Shown in pieces: positions 1-8,138 of a stretch of 64,000 bases of DNA (positions within the stretch are counted from its first letter, which is position 1; each line of letters begins with the position of its first letter). The notes below the pieces were generated by a model. That model did not search any database. It saw only the letters and a list, made by a program, of their open reading frames with translations, and was not told the origin of the DNA. Origin of the DNA: an uncultured bacterium (GTDB lineage Bacteria; Actinomycetota; Actinomycetes; S36-B12; CAIYMF01). The DNA lies in assembly GCA_903826575.1 (NCBI GenBank), contig CAIKEU010000085.1, positions 1 through 64,000 of the forward strand. Direction: 5' to 3'. The position numbers and the translations under genes are program-made.

Positions 1-1422
1 CGCATCGCCCGGCCAGCTGTAGGACGCAGTTACGGTACCAACGTTGGTGTTGGCTGAGTAGTTCGCATCGAAGGTGAGATTCAGTGCGCCGCCGTCGGTG
101 ACGGTGACGGTACATGGCGTCTGAGCCGTACCGGTGTAGACGACGGATGCGGGGCAGGTCACCGTGGTGGTCGACGCTGCGTGAATCTGGAAGGTGGCGG
201 TACCGGTTGAGGACGTGTGGTTCGCGTCACCTGGCCAGGTGTAGGACACCGAAGCGGTACCCGCGTTCGTGTTTGAGCTGTATGCGGTTGGGTCAGTCAA
301 CGCGAAGTTAAGGCTGAGCCCATCCGTTGCCGTGACGGCGACCGAACATGGCGTCTGCGCCTGACCGTTGTACGACACCGATGCCGGGCAGGTGACAACC
401 GTCGACGACGCGTTCGGGTCGATCGTGAAGTTGGCCGAACCGCTCGACGGTGCGTAGAGGGTGTCACCAGCGTATGAGTAGCTAGCGGTCGCGGTGCCTG
501 CGTTGGTGTTGTTCGTGTACGTCGGGGTGACGGACAGGTTCAGGCCGTTACCGGTAACCGTGGCCGTACATGGCGTCTGTGCCGAGCCGTTGTACGTGAC
601 GTTGGTTGGGCAGTTGACGGTCGTGGTGGTTGGCGTACCCACAACGGTCAGGGCCACGTCACCGTTGTACGTGGTCGACCACAGTGGATCGGCGTTGTAT
701 GCACAGTGGGCCTTGTACGAGCCAACAGGTGCCGTGAGACCTGCGTAGTTCGTACCGGTGTAAGTCGTGTCGGCGGCCGCGTAGATGCCACAGGTGGCGA
801 TCGGTGCAGCAGCGGAGATGCCGTTCTTCTTTACGCTTGTGTAACCAAGGGTGCTTGGGTAGCTGCCCAGTGTCGTCACAGCGTCGACTGACTTCAAGCC
901 TGGGTACGTGACGGTGAGGGTAGCTTCACCCTGAACAACTCCACGTCCGTTGACGTACGCGTTCGCGTAGCCAGCAACCGTGCTCGCTGCGGTGCAGCGG
1001 GTGACGTAGTTGGCCGGACCGGCGATCGTGCCGGTGAGCGGACGCCGGTAGGTCGTATCCGTGGCCGCGTAGAGCGCACAGGTTGCGGCGGGGAGAGTGA
1101 TGGTCGTCATGTCGACGGCCACACCGTTGGCGTCATACGCCTGCGCGACGACCGGGCTCGACGTGGTTACAGGGGTACCGGGAGTCCACGTACCGGCTGA
1201 GTACGTCTGCGGAGTGAGGGTGAACTGACCACTGCCCGCAACTGCGGTGATGGCCGTTCCGTAGGGGACGGCCATGGTTGGCGCGGTCCACGCGATCTGG
1301 TTGGCGAAACGGGGCACGGCTGAGGCCGTAGGTGCGATTCCCAGCGAGCCGGCCGCAACAACCGCGGCACTCGCTAACGCCGCAGCCCACCGTGTGAGCG
1401 GATGACGAGTCTTGAGGAGCAT
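1..1422 (-). CDS. Secreted tandem-repeat (Ig-like) protein, 3' end off the window
   Basis: This frame is open without a stop from an ATG at 1422 down to base 1, so 474 codons are present and the C-terminus lies outside the window. The N-terminus is a typical signal peptide: basic residues, an Ala/Val-rich stretch, then a PTASA cleavage-like site. Around residues 112 and 209 are two copies of a C-[GA]-[IL]-YAA-x-DTTY motif. From about residue 265 there are at least three tandem modules of about 75 residues that begin with CP and contain Y-[NT]-G-x-AQTPC, the third being cut by the edge. An AAGGGA ribosome-binding site precedes the ATG. Such modules are typical of extracellular beta-sandwich (Ig/MBG-like) surface or adhesion proteins. 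The ligand and exact role are unknown; the call rests on signal peptide and repeat structure only. Confidence 0.8.
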   Translation of the reverse strand, partial: MLLKTRHPLTRWAAALASAAVVAAGSLGIAPTASAVPRFANQIAWTAPTMAVPYGTAITAVAGSGQFTLTPQTYSAGTWTPGTPVTTSSPVVAQAYDANGVAVDMTTITLPAATCALYAATDTTYRRPLTGTIAGPANYVTRCTAASTVAGYANAYVNGRGVVQGEATLTVTYPGLKSVDAVTTLGSYPSTLGYTSVKKNGISAAAPIATCGIYAAADTTYTGTNYAGLTAPVGSYKAHCAYNADPLWSTTYNGDVALTVVGTPTTTTVNCPTNVTYNGSAQTPCTATVTGNGLNLSVTPTYTNNTNAGTATASYSYAGDTLYAPSSGSANFTIDPNASSTVVTCPASVSYNGQAQTPCSVAVTATDGLSLNFALTDPTAYSSNTNAGTASVSYTWPGDANHTSSTGTATFQIHAASTTTVTCPASVVYTGTAQTPCTVTVTDGGALNLTFDANYSANTNVGTVTASYSWPGDA

Positions 1423-1904
1423 GGAGGCAGATCCCTTCGAGGCTGACAATGCATGGGTACGCACCGTTAGAAGGAAGGGTGTGGTGCCGGATTTTTAATG
1501 TCAACGAATGAGGGGGGTGATTAGTCCAGGCCCTGCCATCCCCAACCGGCGCAATTTTTAACCATGTGTAACGGCGCACCTACGTTGCGCGCATGATCAT
1601 TGCGACCAGCCGAGTGAAGATCATTCGTTCAATTCCCTAAAACCGTTGATGTGCAAGGGATTGCGGGTTAGCCACCTGATTGGGGGGGGGTGTCGACACT
1701 CGTTCACGGTGGCTCTAAAAGACGAGAGTTAAATTTGAGTTTCGATAGGCCAGTTCTACACCCATTCGCCTTAAAGACTGCGCTGGGTTAGAAGCCACTA
1801 CGTTAAGTAATCAGCCCTCCCGTGAGGTTTCAGAGAGGTTGCGCTGACCGAGTGAAGATCTATTTCGTTGGCTAGACCATGTGAGGACTCGTCAGGTCAA
1901 GGTG
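1423..1904. other. Intergenic region without a recognisable gene
   Basis: About 480 bases with no convincing coding frame. It must carry the promoter of the secreted repeat protein; on the minus strand a TTGACA hexamer lies at 1504-1499, but no good -10 element follows at normal spacing. Other contents are G-runs (about 1511-1516 and 1682-1689) and a 13-base direct repeat described separately. I see no strong terminator hairpin and no RNA gene. Confidence 0.5.
1610..1860. repeat. 13-base direct repeat pair in the intergenic region
   Basis: CCGAGTGAAGATC occurs exactly at 1610-1622 and again at 1848-1860, with similar flanks (a GCG about 6-8 bases before, TTCG a few bases after). Start-to-start distance is 238 bases. 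Function unknown: it could be a pair of regulator sites or the trace of a small duplication. No integrase or transposase is nearby. Confidence 0.4.
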
Positions 1905-2360
1905 CTAACGCTTTCCAGCTTCAACCTCAGCCTGGCGGGCGGTGATGAGCGTGAGCAGAAGTCTTTCGCTCAGTGGTTCATCGATCGGGAAGCGCAAAGC
2001 ACCTTTTGATTGGGAGAAGCCAGCGAGTTCTCCCTCGAGCGCAGGTAGGACCGAGCCACTCATCGGGAAGTAGCTGCAGTGGTTCTTCCACGCGCCGATT
2101 CCGGCGATCGAATGGCCGTCCACCTTCCAAGTTGGAAGGGCATAGGTGATGCATTCGTCCGCGCGTGGCAGCAACCGACGAATTCGATCTCGCACGACGA
2201 TCAACGTGGACCGCTGTGGCTCTGGTGCCGCATCAAGGTATGTGTCGATCAGATTGGCGGTCAAAGCCCTCTCATCCTCCGTTGGGTTTGAGCCGCGCGC
2301 GGTGTTGCTGTGTGTGCATGCTCTGTCATCGTTCTCAGGTGATTCATACGCGCTGATCAC
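1905..2360 (-). CDS. DUF1801 domain protein
   Basis: A small cytoplasmic protein whose body matches the DUF1801 (YdhG-like) family: an N-terminal helix with DTYLDAAPEPQR, then ITYALPTWKVDG, a Cys-Ser-Tyr-Phe-Pro stretch and a C-terminal KGALRFP segment. The biochemical function of the family is not established. The frame extends upstream to a GTG at 2384, but that would overlap the divergent lipoprotein gene. I prefer the GTG at 2360, which has GGAG four bases upstream. A TTG at 2264, preceded by GGAGG at longer spacing, would give a 119-residue protein close to the family core. The gene is divergent from the transporter operon and its neighbours do not suggest a role. Confidence 0.7.
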   Translation of the reverse strand: MISAYESPENDDRACTHSNTARGSNPTEDERALTANLIDTYLDAAPEPQRSTLIVVRDRIRRLLPRADECITYALPTWKVDGHSIAGIGAWKNHCSYFPMSGSVLPALEGELAGFSQSKGALRFPIDEPLSERLLLTLITARQAEVEAGKR

Positions 2361-2375
2361 AGTTCTCCGCGTTTT

Positions 2376-3074
2376 GTGGCGCACACTAGTGAAATGCGAA
2401 TAAATCTTATGCAGGGCCGCGGATTTTCAGCTGCAACGCTCGCCATCGTATTGACAGGTGTCCTAGCAGCGTGCGGTAGCTCGAGCAGTCCTCAGGTAGC
2501 GAGTCTTGGCTCGGCCGGTGGGACGAACGCCAATGCTGCCGCCCCGTCCCCCTCTAGCTCAGTGGATAGGGAAGCAGCCGCGCGAGGCTTCGCGTCGTGC
2601 ATGCGCAAGAACGGCGTCACCACATTCCCCGACCCGACGGTTGACAGCAACGGGAATGTGCAGATGGGGCTAGGGCCCAATAGTGGCATCAACCGAGACG
2701 ACCCAACCGTACGCAAGGCGTTCACAGCTTGTCGCTCGACGTTGCAAGCGTTACGTCCGCAGTTCACCCCGGAACAGCGGCAGCAGTTACAAGATGCTCT
2801 GCTGAAGTACGCGCAGTGCATGCGGACTAACGGTTACCAGATGGCAGATCCTAACTTCTCTGGTGACGGTGGGGGATTCAGAGCTCTTGGGCAGATCAAC
2901 CGGCAGGACCCTGCCTTCCAGAAGGCCGATGCCGTTTGCCGTCCACAGACATTGGGTAATTTGTCGTTCGGTCCCGGTGGCGGTCCCGGTGGCGGTCCCG
3001 GTGGCGGTGGTTTTGGTGGCGGTAACAGGCCAAGCAACGCGCCTACGCCGACGGCCTCAGGGGCTGCAGCATGA
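2376..3074 (+). CDS. Putative lipoprotein, first gene of a MacAB-like efflux operon
   Basis: The N-terminus is a lipoprotein signal: a hydrophobic stretch ending VLAAC followed by a Ser-rich linker, so the protein is probably lipid-anchored outside the membrane. The mature part has two related cysteine motifs, FASCMRKNG and YAQCMRTNG, each followed by an Asp-Pro segment, plus further cysteines after each copy; this is the pattern of an internal duplication that could be disulphide-bonded. It ends in a Gly/Pro tail (GPGGG repeats) and a low-complexity Thr/Ala end. Three starts are possible (GTG 2376, ATG 2394, ATG 2409) and none has a clear ribosome-binding site. The stop overlaps the start of the adaptor gene by four bases, so it is probably part of the export system. 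The family is common in Actinobacteria and its role is unknown. Confidence 0.75.
   Translation: MAHTSEMRINLMQGRGFSAATLAIVLTGVLAACGSSSSPQVASLGSAGGTNANAAAPSPSSSVDREAAARGFASCMRKNGVTTFPDPTVDSNGNVQMGLGPNSGINRDDPTVRKAFTACRSTLQALRPQFTPEQRQQLQDALLKYAQCMRTNGYQMADPNFSGDGGGFRALGQINRQDPAFQKADAVCRPQTLGNLSFGPGGGPGGGPGGGGFGGGNRPSNAPTPTASGAAA
2970..3005 (+). repeat. Three perfect copies of a 12-base repeat in the lipoprotein gene
   Basis: GGTCCCGGTGGC occurs three times in tandem in frame and encodes the Gly-Pro-Gly-Gly tail. It is a likely site of replication slippage, adding or removing four residues per unit without a frameshift. Confidence 0.85.
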
Positions 3075-4258
3075 GCGAGCAGGCTGAGATTCAAACCCGG
3101 CCACTGCCGTCCGACACTGCAGATTTCGCGGAGCCTGAAAAGTCACGTCGCTGGGTGCTTCCCACGATTGTGGGTCTCGTTGCGGCCGCGATTGCCGGAG
3201 CAATCTTGTGGCACAACACCTCAACGAACAACGCTAATCAGCCGGTTGCTGCGTCGACAAGTACCGCGACGGTTAAGACCACCGACCTCGTCGAGACGAC
3301 CACCTACGACGGTGTACTCACGTATGGAGATAGTCGCACCGTCAAGTCGAAGGCGATGGGCACCGTGACGTGGTTGCCGGCGGCGGGCGCGAAGGTGAAA
3401 CAAGGTGAACGCCTCTACGACGTAAACGAAACGTCCAGTTACCTGATGATCGGCAAGATTCCGATGTATCGAACTTTGCAGAACGGCGTCGCAGATGGTG
3501 CGGACATCAAACAACTCGAGACTGACCTGCATGCACTTGGGTTCGATCCAGACGGCATGACGATCGACTCAACGTTCACCAGCGCGACTACCGCGGCAGT
3601 CGAAGCCTGGCAGAAACACATTGGGGTGACTCAGGACGGCATCGTCACTCCGGCCCTAGTGCAGTTCCTACCGAGTGAGCTTCGAATCCAGTCGTTATCT
3701 GCGCAAGTAGGAGATTCAGTCGCGGCTGAGTCCGCGCTCTACAGTGCATCGGGTACTGGCCGGGTTGCCACAGTCACGCTTTCGGCGGCTGACAGTACGG
3801 TTGCCAAGACCGGTGAACAGGTGTCGATCAGCCTGCCTAATGGTGAATCCGTTCCCGGTGTGATCGCGTCGATTGCGACTGCCGCTGCCTCAAGTAGTTC
3901 TACCGGTGGTGGGTCCGGTGGTGGGTCCGTCAATCAGCAGGGTGCGAGCTCTACGGCGAGCAGTTCTTCGGTCGACGTAACGGTGTCAGTCACCGATCCC
4001 AAGGCTGCGACCGAACCTGATCAGACTCCGGTCTCGATCGCGTTCACCTCCAATGGTGCCAAGGGTGTTCTCGCCGCTCCGGTGACAGCTCTGATCGCAC
4101 TTGCCGGTGGTGGATACGCACTTGAGGTTCAGGACTCCAGCGGCGCCACGCATCTGGTCGCGACGAAGCCAGGGCTCTACGCCGTGGGCGGCCTCGTGGA
4201 GGTAACTGGTGACGGTATTGCTGACGGCACCACCGTGGTAATCCCAGCCGGTGCGTGA
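3071..4258 (+). CDS. Membrane-fusion (HlyD/MacA-like) protein with peptidoglycan-binding domain
   Basis: Periplasmic-adaptor-type subunit of the ABC exporter encoded next to it. After a short cytoplasmic N-terminus there is one transmembrane segment at about residues 30-47, then a biotinyl/lipoyl-like half motif, a peptidoglycan_binding_1 domain at about 145-200 (LETDLHALGFDPDG ... AVEAWQKHIGV), and a C-terminal barrel-like part interrupted by a Gly/Ser linker around 275-300. Adaptor plus peptidoglycan-binding domain is a common arrangement in Gram-positive MacA-like proteins, where it may position the exporter in the wall. ATG overlaps the lipoprotein stop and the stop overlaps the ATPase GTG, so the four genes should be translationally coupled. 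Substrate unknown. Confidence 0.85.
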   Translation: MSEQAEIQTRPLPSDTADFAEPEKSRRWVLPTIVGLVAAAIAGAILWHNTSTNNANQPVAASTSTATVKTTDLVETTTYDGVLTYGDSRTVKSKAMGTVTWLPAAGAKVKQGERLYDVNETSSYLMIGKIPMYRTLQNGVADGADIKQLETDLHALGFDPDGMTIDSTFTSATTAAVEAWQKHIGVTQDGIVTPALVQFLPSELRIQSLSAQVGDSVAAESALYSASGTGRVATVTLSAADSTVAKTGEQVSISLPNGESVPGVIASIATAAASSSSTGGGSGGGSVNQQGASSTASSSSVDVTVSVTDPKAATEPDQTPVSIAFTSNGAKGVLAAPVTALIALAGGGYALEVQDSSGATHLVATKPGLYAVGGLVEVTGDGIADGTTVVIPAGA

Positions 4259-4986
4259 CGGCCGTGGTGACTTCAGTTCAGCCTGACGCCCCGTCGGACG
4301 CCGTTATGGAGTTGGTGGGCGTTCGTAAAACCTATCCCGGTCCCGTCGAAGTTCTCCACGGCATCGATCTGACCATCGGACGTGGGGAACTGCTGTCGAT
4401 CGTCGGTCCGTCGGGTTCTGGAAAATCAACGATGCTGCATCTGATGGGCACCCTGGATCTGCCGACGACTGGCTCGGTGTTGATCGATGGTGTCGATGTT
4501 GCCACGTTGAGTGATCGTCAGTTGTCATCTTTCAGGGCCCGCACCCTTGGTTTCGTCTTTCAGCAGTTCTACCTGATCGATGGGGTCAGCGCGGTCGATA
4601 ACGTGGCCAATGGGTTGCTCTACTCCGGTGTTGCTCTCGGTAAGCGTCGATCTGCTGCGGTTGCAGCGTTGAAGCGCGTAGGGCTTGGTCATCGCCTTTA
4701 CTCACCACCGGCGAAGTTGTCCGGTGGCGAGCGCCAACGCGTGGCTATTGCTCGAGCGCTGATCGCTCGACCGGCCATCGTTCTTGCAGATGAGCCGACG
4801 GGAAGCCTCGATACGCAGACCGGACAGGAGGTCCTGAGCCTCTTACGTGAACTCAATGGCGATGGAACTACCGTCATCGTGATCACTCACGACCCGGCGG
4901 TAGCCAAGGCGATGGATCGTCAAGTCACGATTCGCGACGGGCTCATCGTTTCTGATGTCGCACGCACTTTGGAGGTGGCGCGATGA
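4255..4986 (+). CDS. ABC transporter ATP-binding protein (MacB/LolD type)
   Basis: Nucleotide-binding subunit of a MacB/LolD-class ABC transporter. All motifs are present: Walker A GPSGSGKST at residues 51-59, the Q-loop region FVFQQFYL, signature LSGGERQRVAIARAL, Walker B IVLADEPTGSLD and the H-loop VITHD. The start is a GTG overlapping the adaptor stop; a later ATG would trim the first 17 residues, which precede the conserved start of the domain. It should pair with the FtsX-like permease encoded immediately downstream. Lipoprotein, adaptor, ATPase and permease together suggest export of a peptide, lipid or drug, but nothing in the sequence identifies the substrate. Confidence 0.95.
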   Translation: MTAVVTSVQPDAPSDAVMELVGVRKTYPGPVEVLHGIDLTIGRGELLSIVGPSGSGKSTMLHLMGTLDLPTTGSVLIDGVDVATLSDRQLSSFRARTLGFVFQQFYLIDGVSAVDNVANGLLYSGVALGKRRSAAVAALKRVGLGHRLYSPPAKLSGGERQRVAIARALIARPAIVLADEPTGSLDTQTGQEVLSLLRELNGDGTTVIVITHDPAVAKAMDRQVTIRDGLIVSDVARTLEVAR

Positions 4987-6188
4987 GTACCGCAGCAGCG
5001 GTTCGTCCCGCCCGGCTATCTCTTACCGACACTGTCCGGGTCGGGGCTTCAGGTTTATCAGCGCGTCCACTGCGGTCATTGCTGTCTGCGCTCGGAATCG
5101 CCATTGGTATTGCGGCGGTCACAAGTGTGCTTGGTATTTCCGCGTCGTCACAGGCGGCGCTTATTGCCCAACTCGATAGCCTCGGAACGAATCTGCTGCA
5201 GGTGCAAGCCGGCCAAACGTTCGGTGGCTCAACATCGTCACTGCCGTTGACTGCCGAGCCGATGATCAGTCGAATCGCCCCCGTGCAGGTGGAGTCATCG
5301 GTCGCTACGGTGTCGGCGAATGCCTATCGCACGCACTACATTCCCTCAGGGGAAACCAACGGGATCCAAGTCAAGGCCGCCAAAACGAATTTGCTGCAGA
5401 CGTTAGCGGGCAGCATGTCTGAAGGGTCGTTTCTGACTTCGGCGACGGAGAACTATCCCGTTGTGGTGCTCGGCGATGTGGCGGCACAGCGATTGGGTTT
5501 TGACCACTGGATCCCAAACTCCTTGGTTGATATTGGCGGTCAGGAATACGTGGTCGCTGGAATTATGTCGCCGATGCCGCTCGCACCTGATATCGATCGC
5601 TCAGCGCTCATGGGATACCCGCAGGCGACCAAGGCGTTTGGTATGTCATCGGCGCCGACGACCGTTTACGTGCGAACAAGTCCTGATCAGGTCGACGCGG
5701 TAGGTGGGGTTTTACCGGCGACGGTCAACCCGCCCAATCCCAACGAGGTGACGGTGAGCCAGCCGTCTGATGCGCTGTCCGCACGGATCGCGGCTAATGA
5801 TGCGTTCAACTCTCTGTTCCTGGGTCTCGGAGCGGTGGCACTCCTTGTCGGTGGTGTAGGTATCGCCAACGTCATGGTCATCAGCGTGCTGGAACGTCGA
5901 AGCGAGATTGGTTTGCGACGAGCACTCGGTGCGACGAAGGGCAATGTGCGTAATCAGTTCCTGGCCGAGTCACTGCTACTGGCCGGTGCCGGTGGTGTAG
6001 CTGGTGTCGCACTTGGCATCATCATCACGTTGATTTATGCGACAACGCGCAATGTGCAACTGGTTGTGCCGGTGTCTGCGGTTGCGGGCGGCATCGCGAT
6101 ATCACTACTACTAGGCGGTATCGCCGGCCTGTATCCGGCAATCCGCGCGGCGCGGCTATCGCCAACTGACGCACTTCGTTCGGTGTAG
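4983..6188 (+). CDS. ABC transporter permease (MacB/FtsX family)
   Basis: Integral membrane subunit of the exporter. One transmembrane segment lies near residues 28-55 (LLSALGIAIGIAAV), followed by a large extracytoplasmic MacB_PCD-like domain at about 60-270, then three C-terminal transmembrane segments with the conserved LERRSEIGLRRALGAT motif that contacts the ATPase. Length (401 residues) and topology match MacB-type permeases lacking the fused ATPase. It overlaps the ATPase gene by ATGA. It ends three bases before the stop of the convergent ornithine-cyclodeaminase-like gene, leaving no room for a separate terminator. Confidence 0.92.
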   Translation: MSTAAAVRPARLSLTDTVRVGASGLSARPLRSLLSALGIAIGIAAVTSVLGISASSQAALIAQLDSLGTNLLQVQAGQTFGGSTSSLPLTAEPMISRIAPVQVESSVATVSANAYRTHYIPSGETNGIQVKAAKTNLLQTLAGSMSEGSFLTSATENYPVVVLGDVAAQRLGFDHWIPNSLVDIGGQEYVVAGIMSPMPLAPDIDRSALMGYPQATKAFGMSSAPTTVYVRTSPDQVDAVGGVLPATVNPPNPNEVTVSQPSDALSARIAANDAFNSLFLGLGAVALLVGGVGIANVMVISVLERRSEIGLRRALGATKGNVRNQFLAESLLLAGAGGVAGVALGIIITLIYATTRNVQLVVPVSAVAGGIAISLLLGGIAGLYPAIRAARLSPTDALRSV

Positions 6189-6191
6189 GCG

Positions 6192-7103
6192 TTAGCTCAT
6201 TCGACTGCTGATCGCCTCGGCAATCGTCAGGTCTTCCCACGCATCTCCTACCGACTTAAAGATCCGGCGTCCCGTCGACGGTGCGTGGCTGCTCGTTACG
6301 AGCTCTTGGAGGTCGGCGTTAATCACGCCTGTCTTGAGTTCGGCTTCGGCAAGGACGATGTCACCTGCTTCGCGACGAGCGTTCGTGAATGACTCGACCA
6401 CGACAAAACTATCGACGAACAAATCAGCGGCAAGTTCACGCGCGGTTGGTTCGTGGCTGCCAATGGCGACGATGATGACGTCCGTCTGTACGTCACTGGC
6501 ACCGATCACCGGATCGCGGCTCGTCGTGCAACACACGATCACGTCAGCTGAGCTGAGCGAATCGTGATCGGCAGCGACAACGGTGATCCCTTCGTCGATT
6601 GCATGTCGAATCAGCTGCTCCTGCGCTGCGTGATTGCGGGCTAAGACAGCGATCGATGACGGATCGAGCAGCGTGGATGCCCGACAGTGTGCGAGTGCTT
6701 GTGGACCGCTTCCTATGACGATGACGCTCGGACGCGATGGGGGATTGAGATGGGTGGCCGCGAGCATTGAGACCGCAGACGTACGGGCACAGGTGAGTTG
6801 GGCGGCATCAAGTAGCGCACGAGGGGAGAGCGTCTGCGCATCCATGAGCAGGTAGATGCCCTGAATTGCCGGGAGTGAATGGGACGGATTCGCGCGGGCG
6901 ATGGACAGAAGTTTGAGCCCGACGCAAGATTCGGATTCGTCAGGCATGACGAGTAATTCACCGGCGTGCACGGAGATGAACGTGCGGCCTGGCCGGTCAG
7001 CGTGGGGCGGGTCGTTTACCAGGCGCTGCTGCAAAGCGGCAACAGCCTGCGCTGGTGAGAGCGTCCGTCGAATCTCGTCTGCGGTAATGAAGGGAAGGTT
7101 CAT
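6192..7103 (-). CDS. Ornithine cyclodeaminase / mu-crystallin family protein
   Basis: NAD(P)-dependent enzyme of the ornithine cyclodeaminase/mu-crystallin superfamily. The Rossmann motif GSGPQA is at 131-136, with the conserved VGLKLLS lysine (about residue 64) and the CART arginine (about 107). Members include ornithine cyclodeaminase, alanine dehydrogenase and the Delta1-pyrroline-2-carboxylate reductases of hydroxyproline catabolism. Its start overlaps the stop of the proline racemase/epimerase-family gene by four bases. That coupling favours an imino-acid reductase in (hydroxy)proline metabolism over true ornithine cyclodeaminase; this is inference from context and the substrate is not proven. 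Confidence 0.85.
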   Translation of the reverse strand: MNLPFITADEIRRTLSPAQAVAALQQRLVNDPPHADRPGRTFISVHAGELLVMPDESESCVGLKLLSIARANPSHSLPAIQGIYLLMDAQTLSPRALLDAAQLTCARTSAVSMLAATHLNPPSRPSVIVIGSGPQALAHCRASTLLDPSSIAVLARNHAAQEQLIRHAIDEGITVVAADHDSLSSADVIVCCTTSRDPVIGASDVQTDVIIVAIGSHEPTARELAADLFVDSFVVVESFTNARREAGDIVLAEAELKTGVINADLQELVTSSHAPSTGRRIFKSVGDAWEDLTIAEAISSRMS

Positions 7104-8107
7104 CGCAACTGAAATCCGTTGCCCAACGAATCTCGCGGGTCGAGGACAAAGGAATGTTCGCCGGTTCGAAACGCGCTGCCCTGAACTTGGGTGATAACTG
7201 CCTTGCGACTGCCTTCGGTGGTTGAGCGCAGCAGAGTTCCGACGAACTGGGTGCCAATAATGCTTTCGTGCACAAGGGTCTTCGCCGCGCTAACTCGTCC
7301 CTGCGCTTCGAGTAGCGCCAGCCGGGCGCTCGTGCCGGAGCCACAGGGCGACCGGTCGACCTCACCGTCTGCGAACACCGTGCAGTTGCGTTGATGTAGA
7401 ACGGTGTCGCTATCACTAACGTCGTCAAACCAGATGGTTCCGTAAACTCCGGAAAGTCTTGCATCAGTTGGATGTTGCGCGGATACATGGTCGTTTAACG
7501 CCCATTTGATGTGGCGTCCTATTCGGATCAATTCGGGTAGATGTGCTGGCGTAACCTGCAAGCCCAGATCAGTCGCGCACACACTTGCGTAGATTGCACC
7601 GCCATACGAAAGGTCTGCATTGACTGGTCCGAGATCGGTTTCAACTCGGATCTGCGTGGCGCAGACGTAGGAGGGCACGTTGACGAAGCGGACGTGCTCG
7701 ACGACCCCATCGACGCGGTGGACAATCGCATTGACCCGACCGCTGGGAACATCAATGACGACGTTGGTATCGCCCGATTCCTCGGCGAACACCAAACCTT
7801 CGTCGACCGCGTACGTTGCTAGGGCGATAGTCCCGTGGCCGCAGGCGGTCGAGAACCCGTCCTTGTGCCAGAACAGGACGCCAAGATCTCCGTCGGCGTC
7901 ATCGGCTGGAACTAGGAATCCGCCATACATGTCGGCGTGACCACGCGGCTCGTTGCAGAGCAATGCTCGCAGTCCGTCCAATTCGCCCGTGGCCGCATTG
8001 GTGCGCCGATCCAGCACCGATGAACCGTCCGGAACAGGTGCGCCATCCACCACGATTCGGAATGGCTCACCGGCCGTGTGGTAGTCGATAGTCCTGAGCT
8101 CATCCAT
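7100..8107 (-). CDS. Proline racemase / 4-hydroxyproline epimerase family protein
   Basis: Cofactor-independent racemase family enzyme of 335 residues. Both catalytic cysteines are present, Cys89 in ACGHGT and Cys255 in SPCGSGT. This fits proline racemase or 4-hydroxyproline 2-epimerase and argues against trans-3-hydroxyproline dehydratase, in which the second cysteine is Thr. I place the start at the ATG at 8107, which has GGAGGT seven bases upstream and begins at the conserved MDELRTIDYHTAGEP; the longer frame to 8164 would overlap the divergent peptidase gene. It is coupled to the cyclodeaminase-like gene downstream. With the divergent Xaa-Pro peptidase it suggests use of proline- or hydroxyproline-containing peptides. 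Confidence 0.9.
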   Translation of the reverse strand: MDELRTIDYHTAGEPFRIVVDGAPVPDGSSVLDRRTNAATGELDGLRALLCNEPRGHADMYGGFLVPADDADGDLGVLFWHKDGFSTACGHGTIALATYAVDEGLVFAEESGDTNVVIDVPSGRVNAIVHRVDGVVEHVRFVNVPSYVCATQIRVETDLGPVNADLSYGGAIYASVCATDLGLQVTPAHLPELIRIGRHIKWALNDHVSAQHPTDARLSGVYGTIWFDDVSDSDTVLHQRNCTVFADGEVDRSPCGSGTSARLALLEAQGRVSAAKTLVHESIIGTQFVGTLLRSTTEGSRKAVITQVQGSAFRTGEHSFVLDPRDSLGNGFQLR

Positions 8108-8138
8108 CCTGTTACCTCCGGGCATTAGCATCGCGTAT

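Noticed and set aside
1133-1579. Minus-strand frame of 148 codons near the left edge
   Set aside because: It is out of frame with the signal-peptide-bearing repeat protein that starts at 1422 and has no recognisable content.
2970-3005. CRISPR or satellite array
   Set aside because: Three 12-base units in frame encode a glycine-rich tail; no spacers or cas genes.
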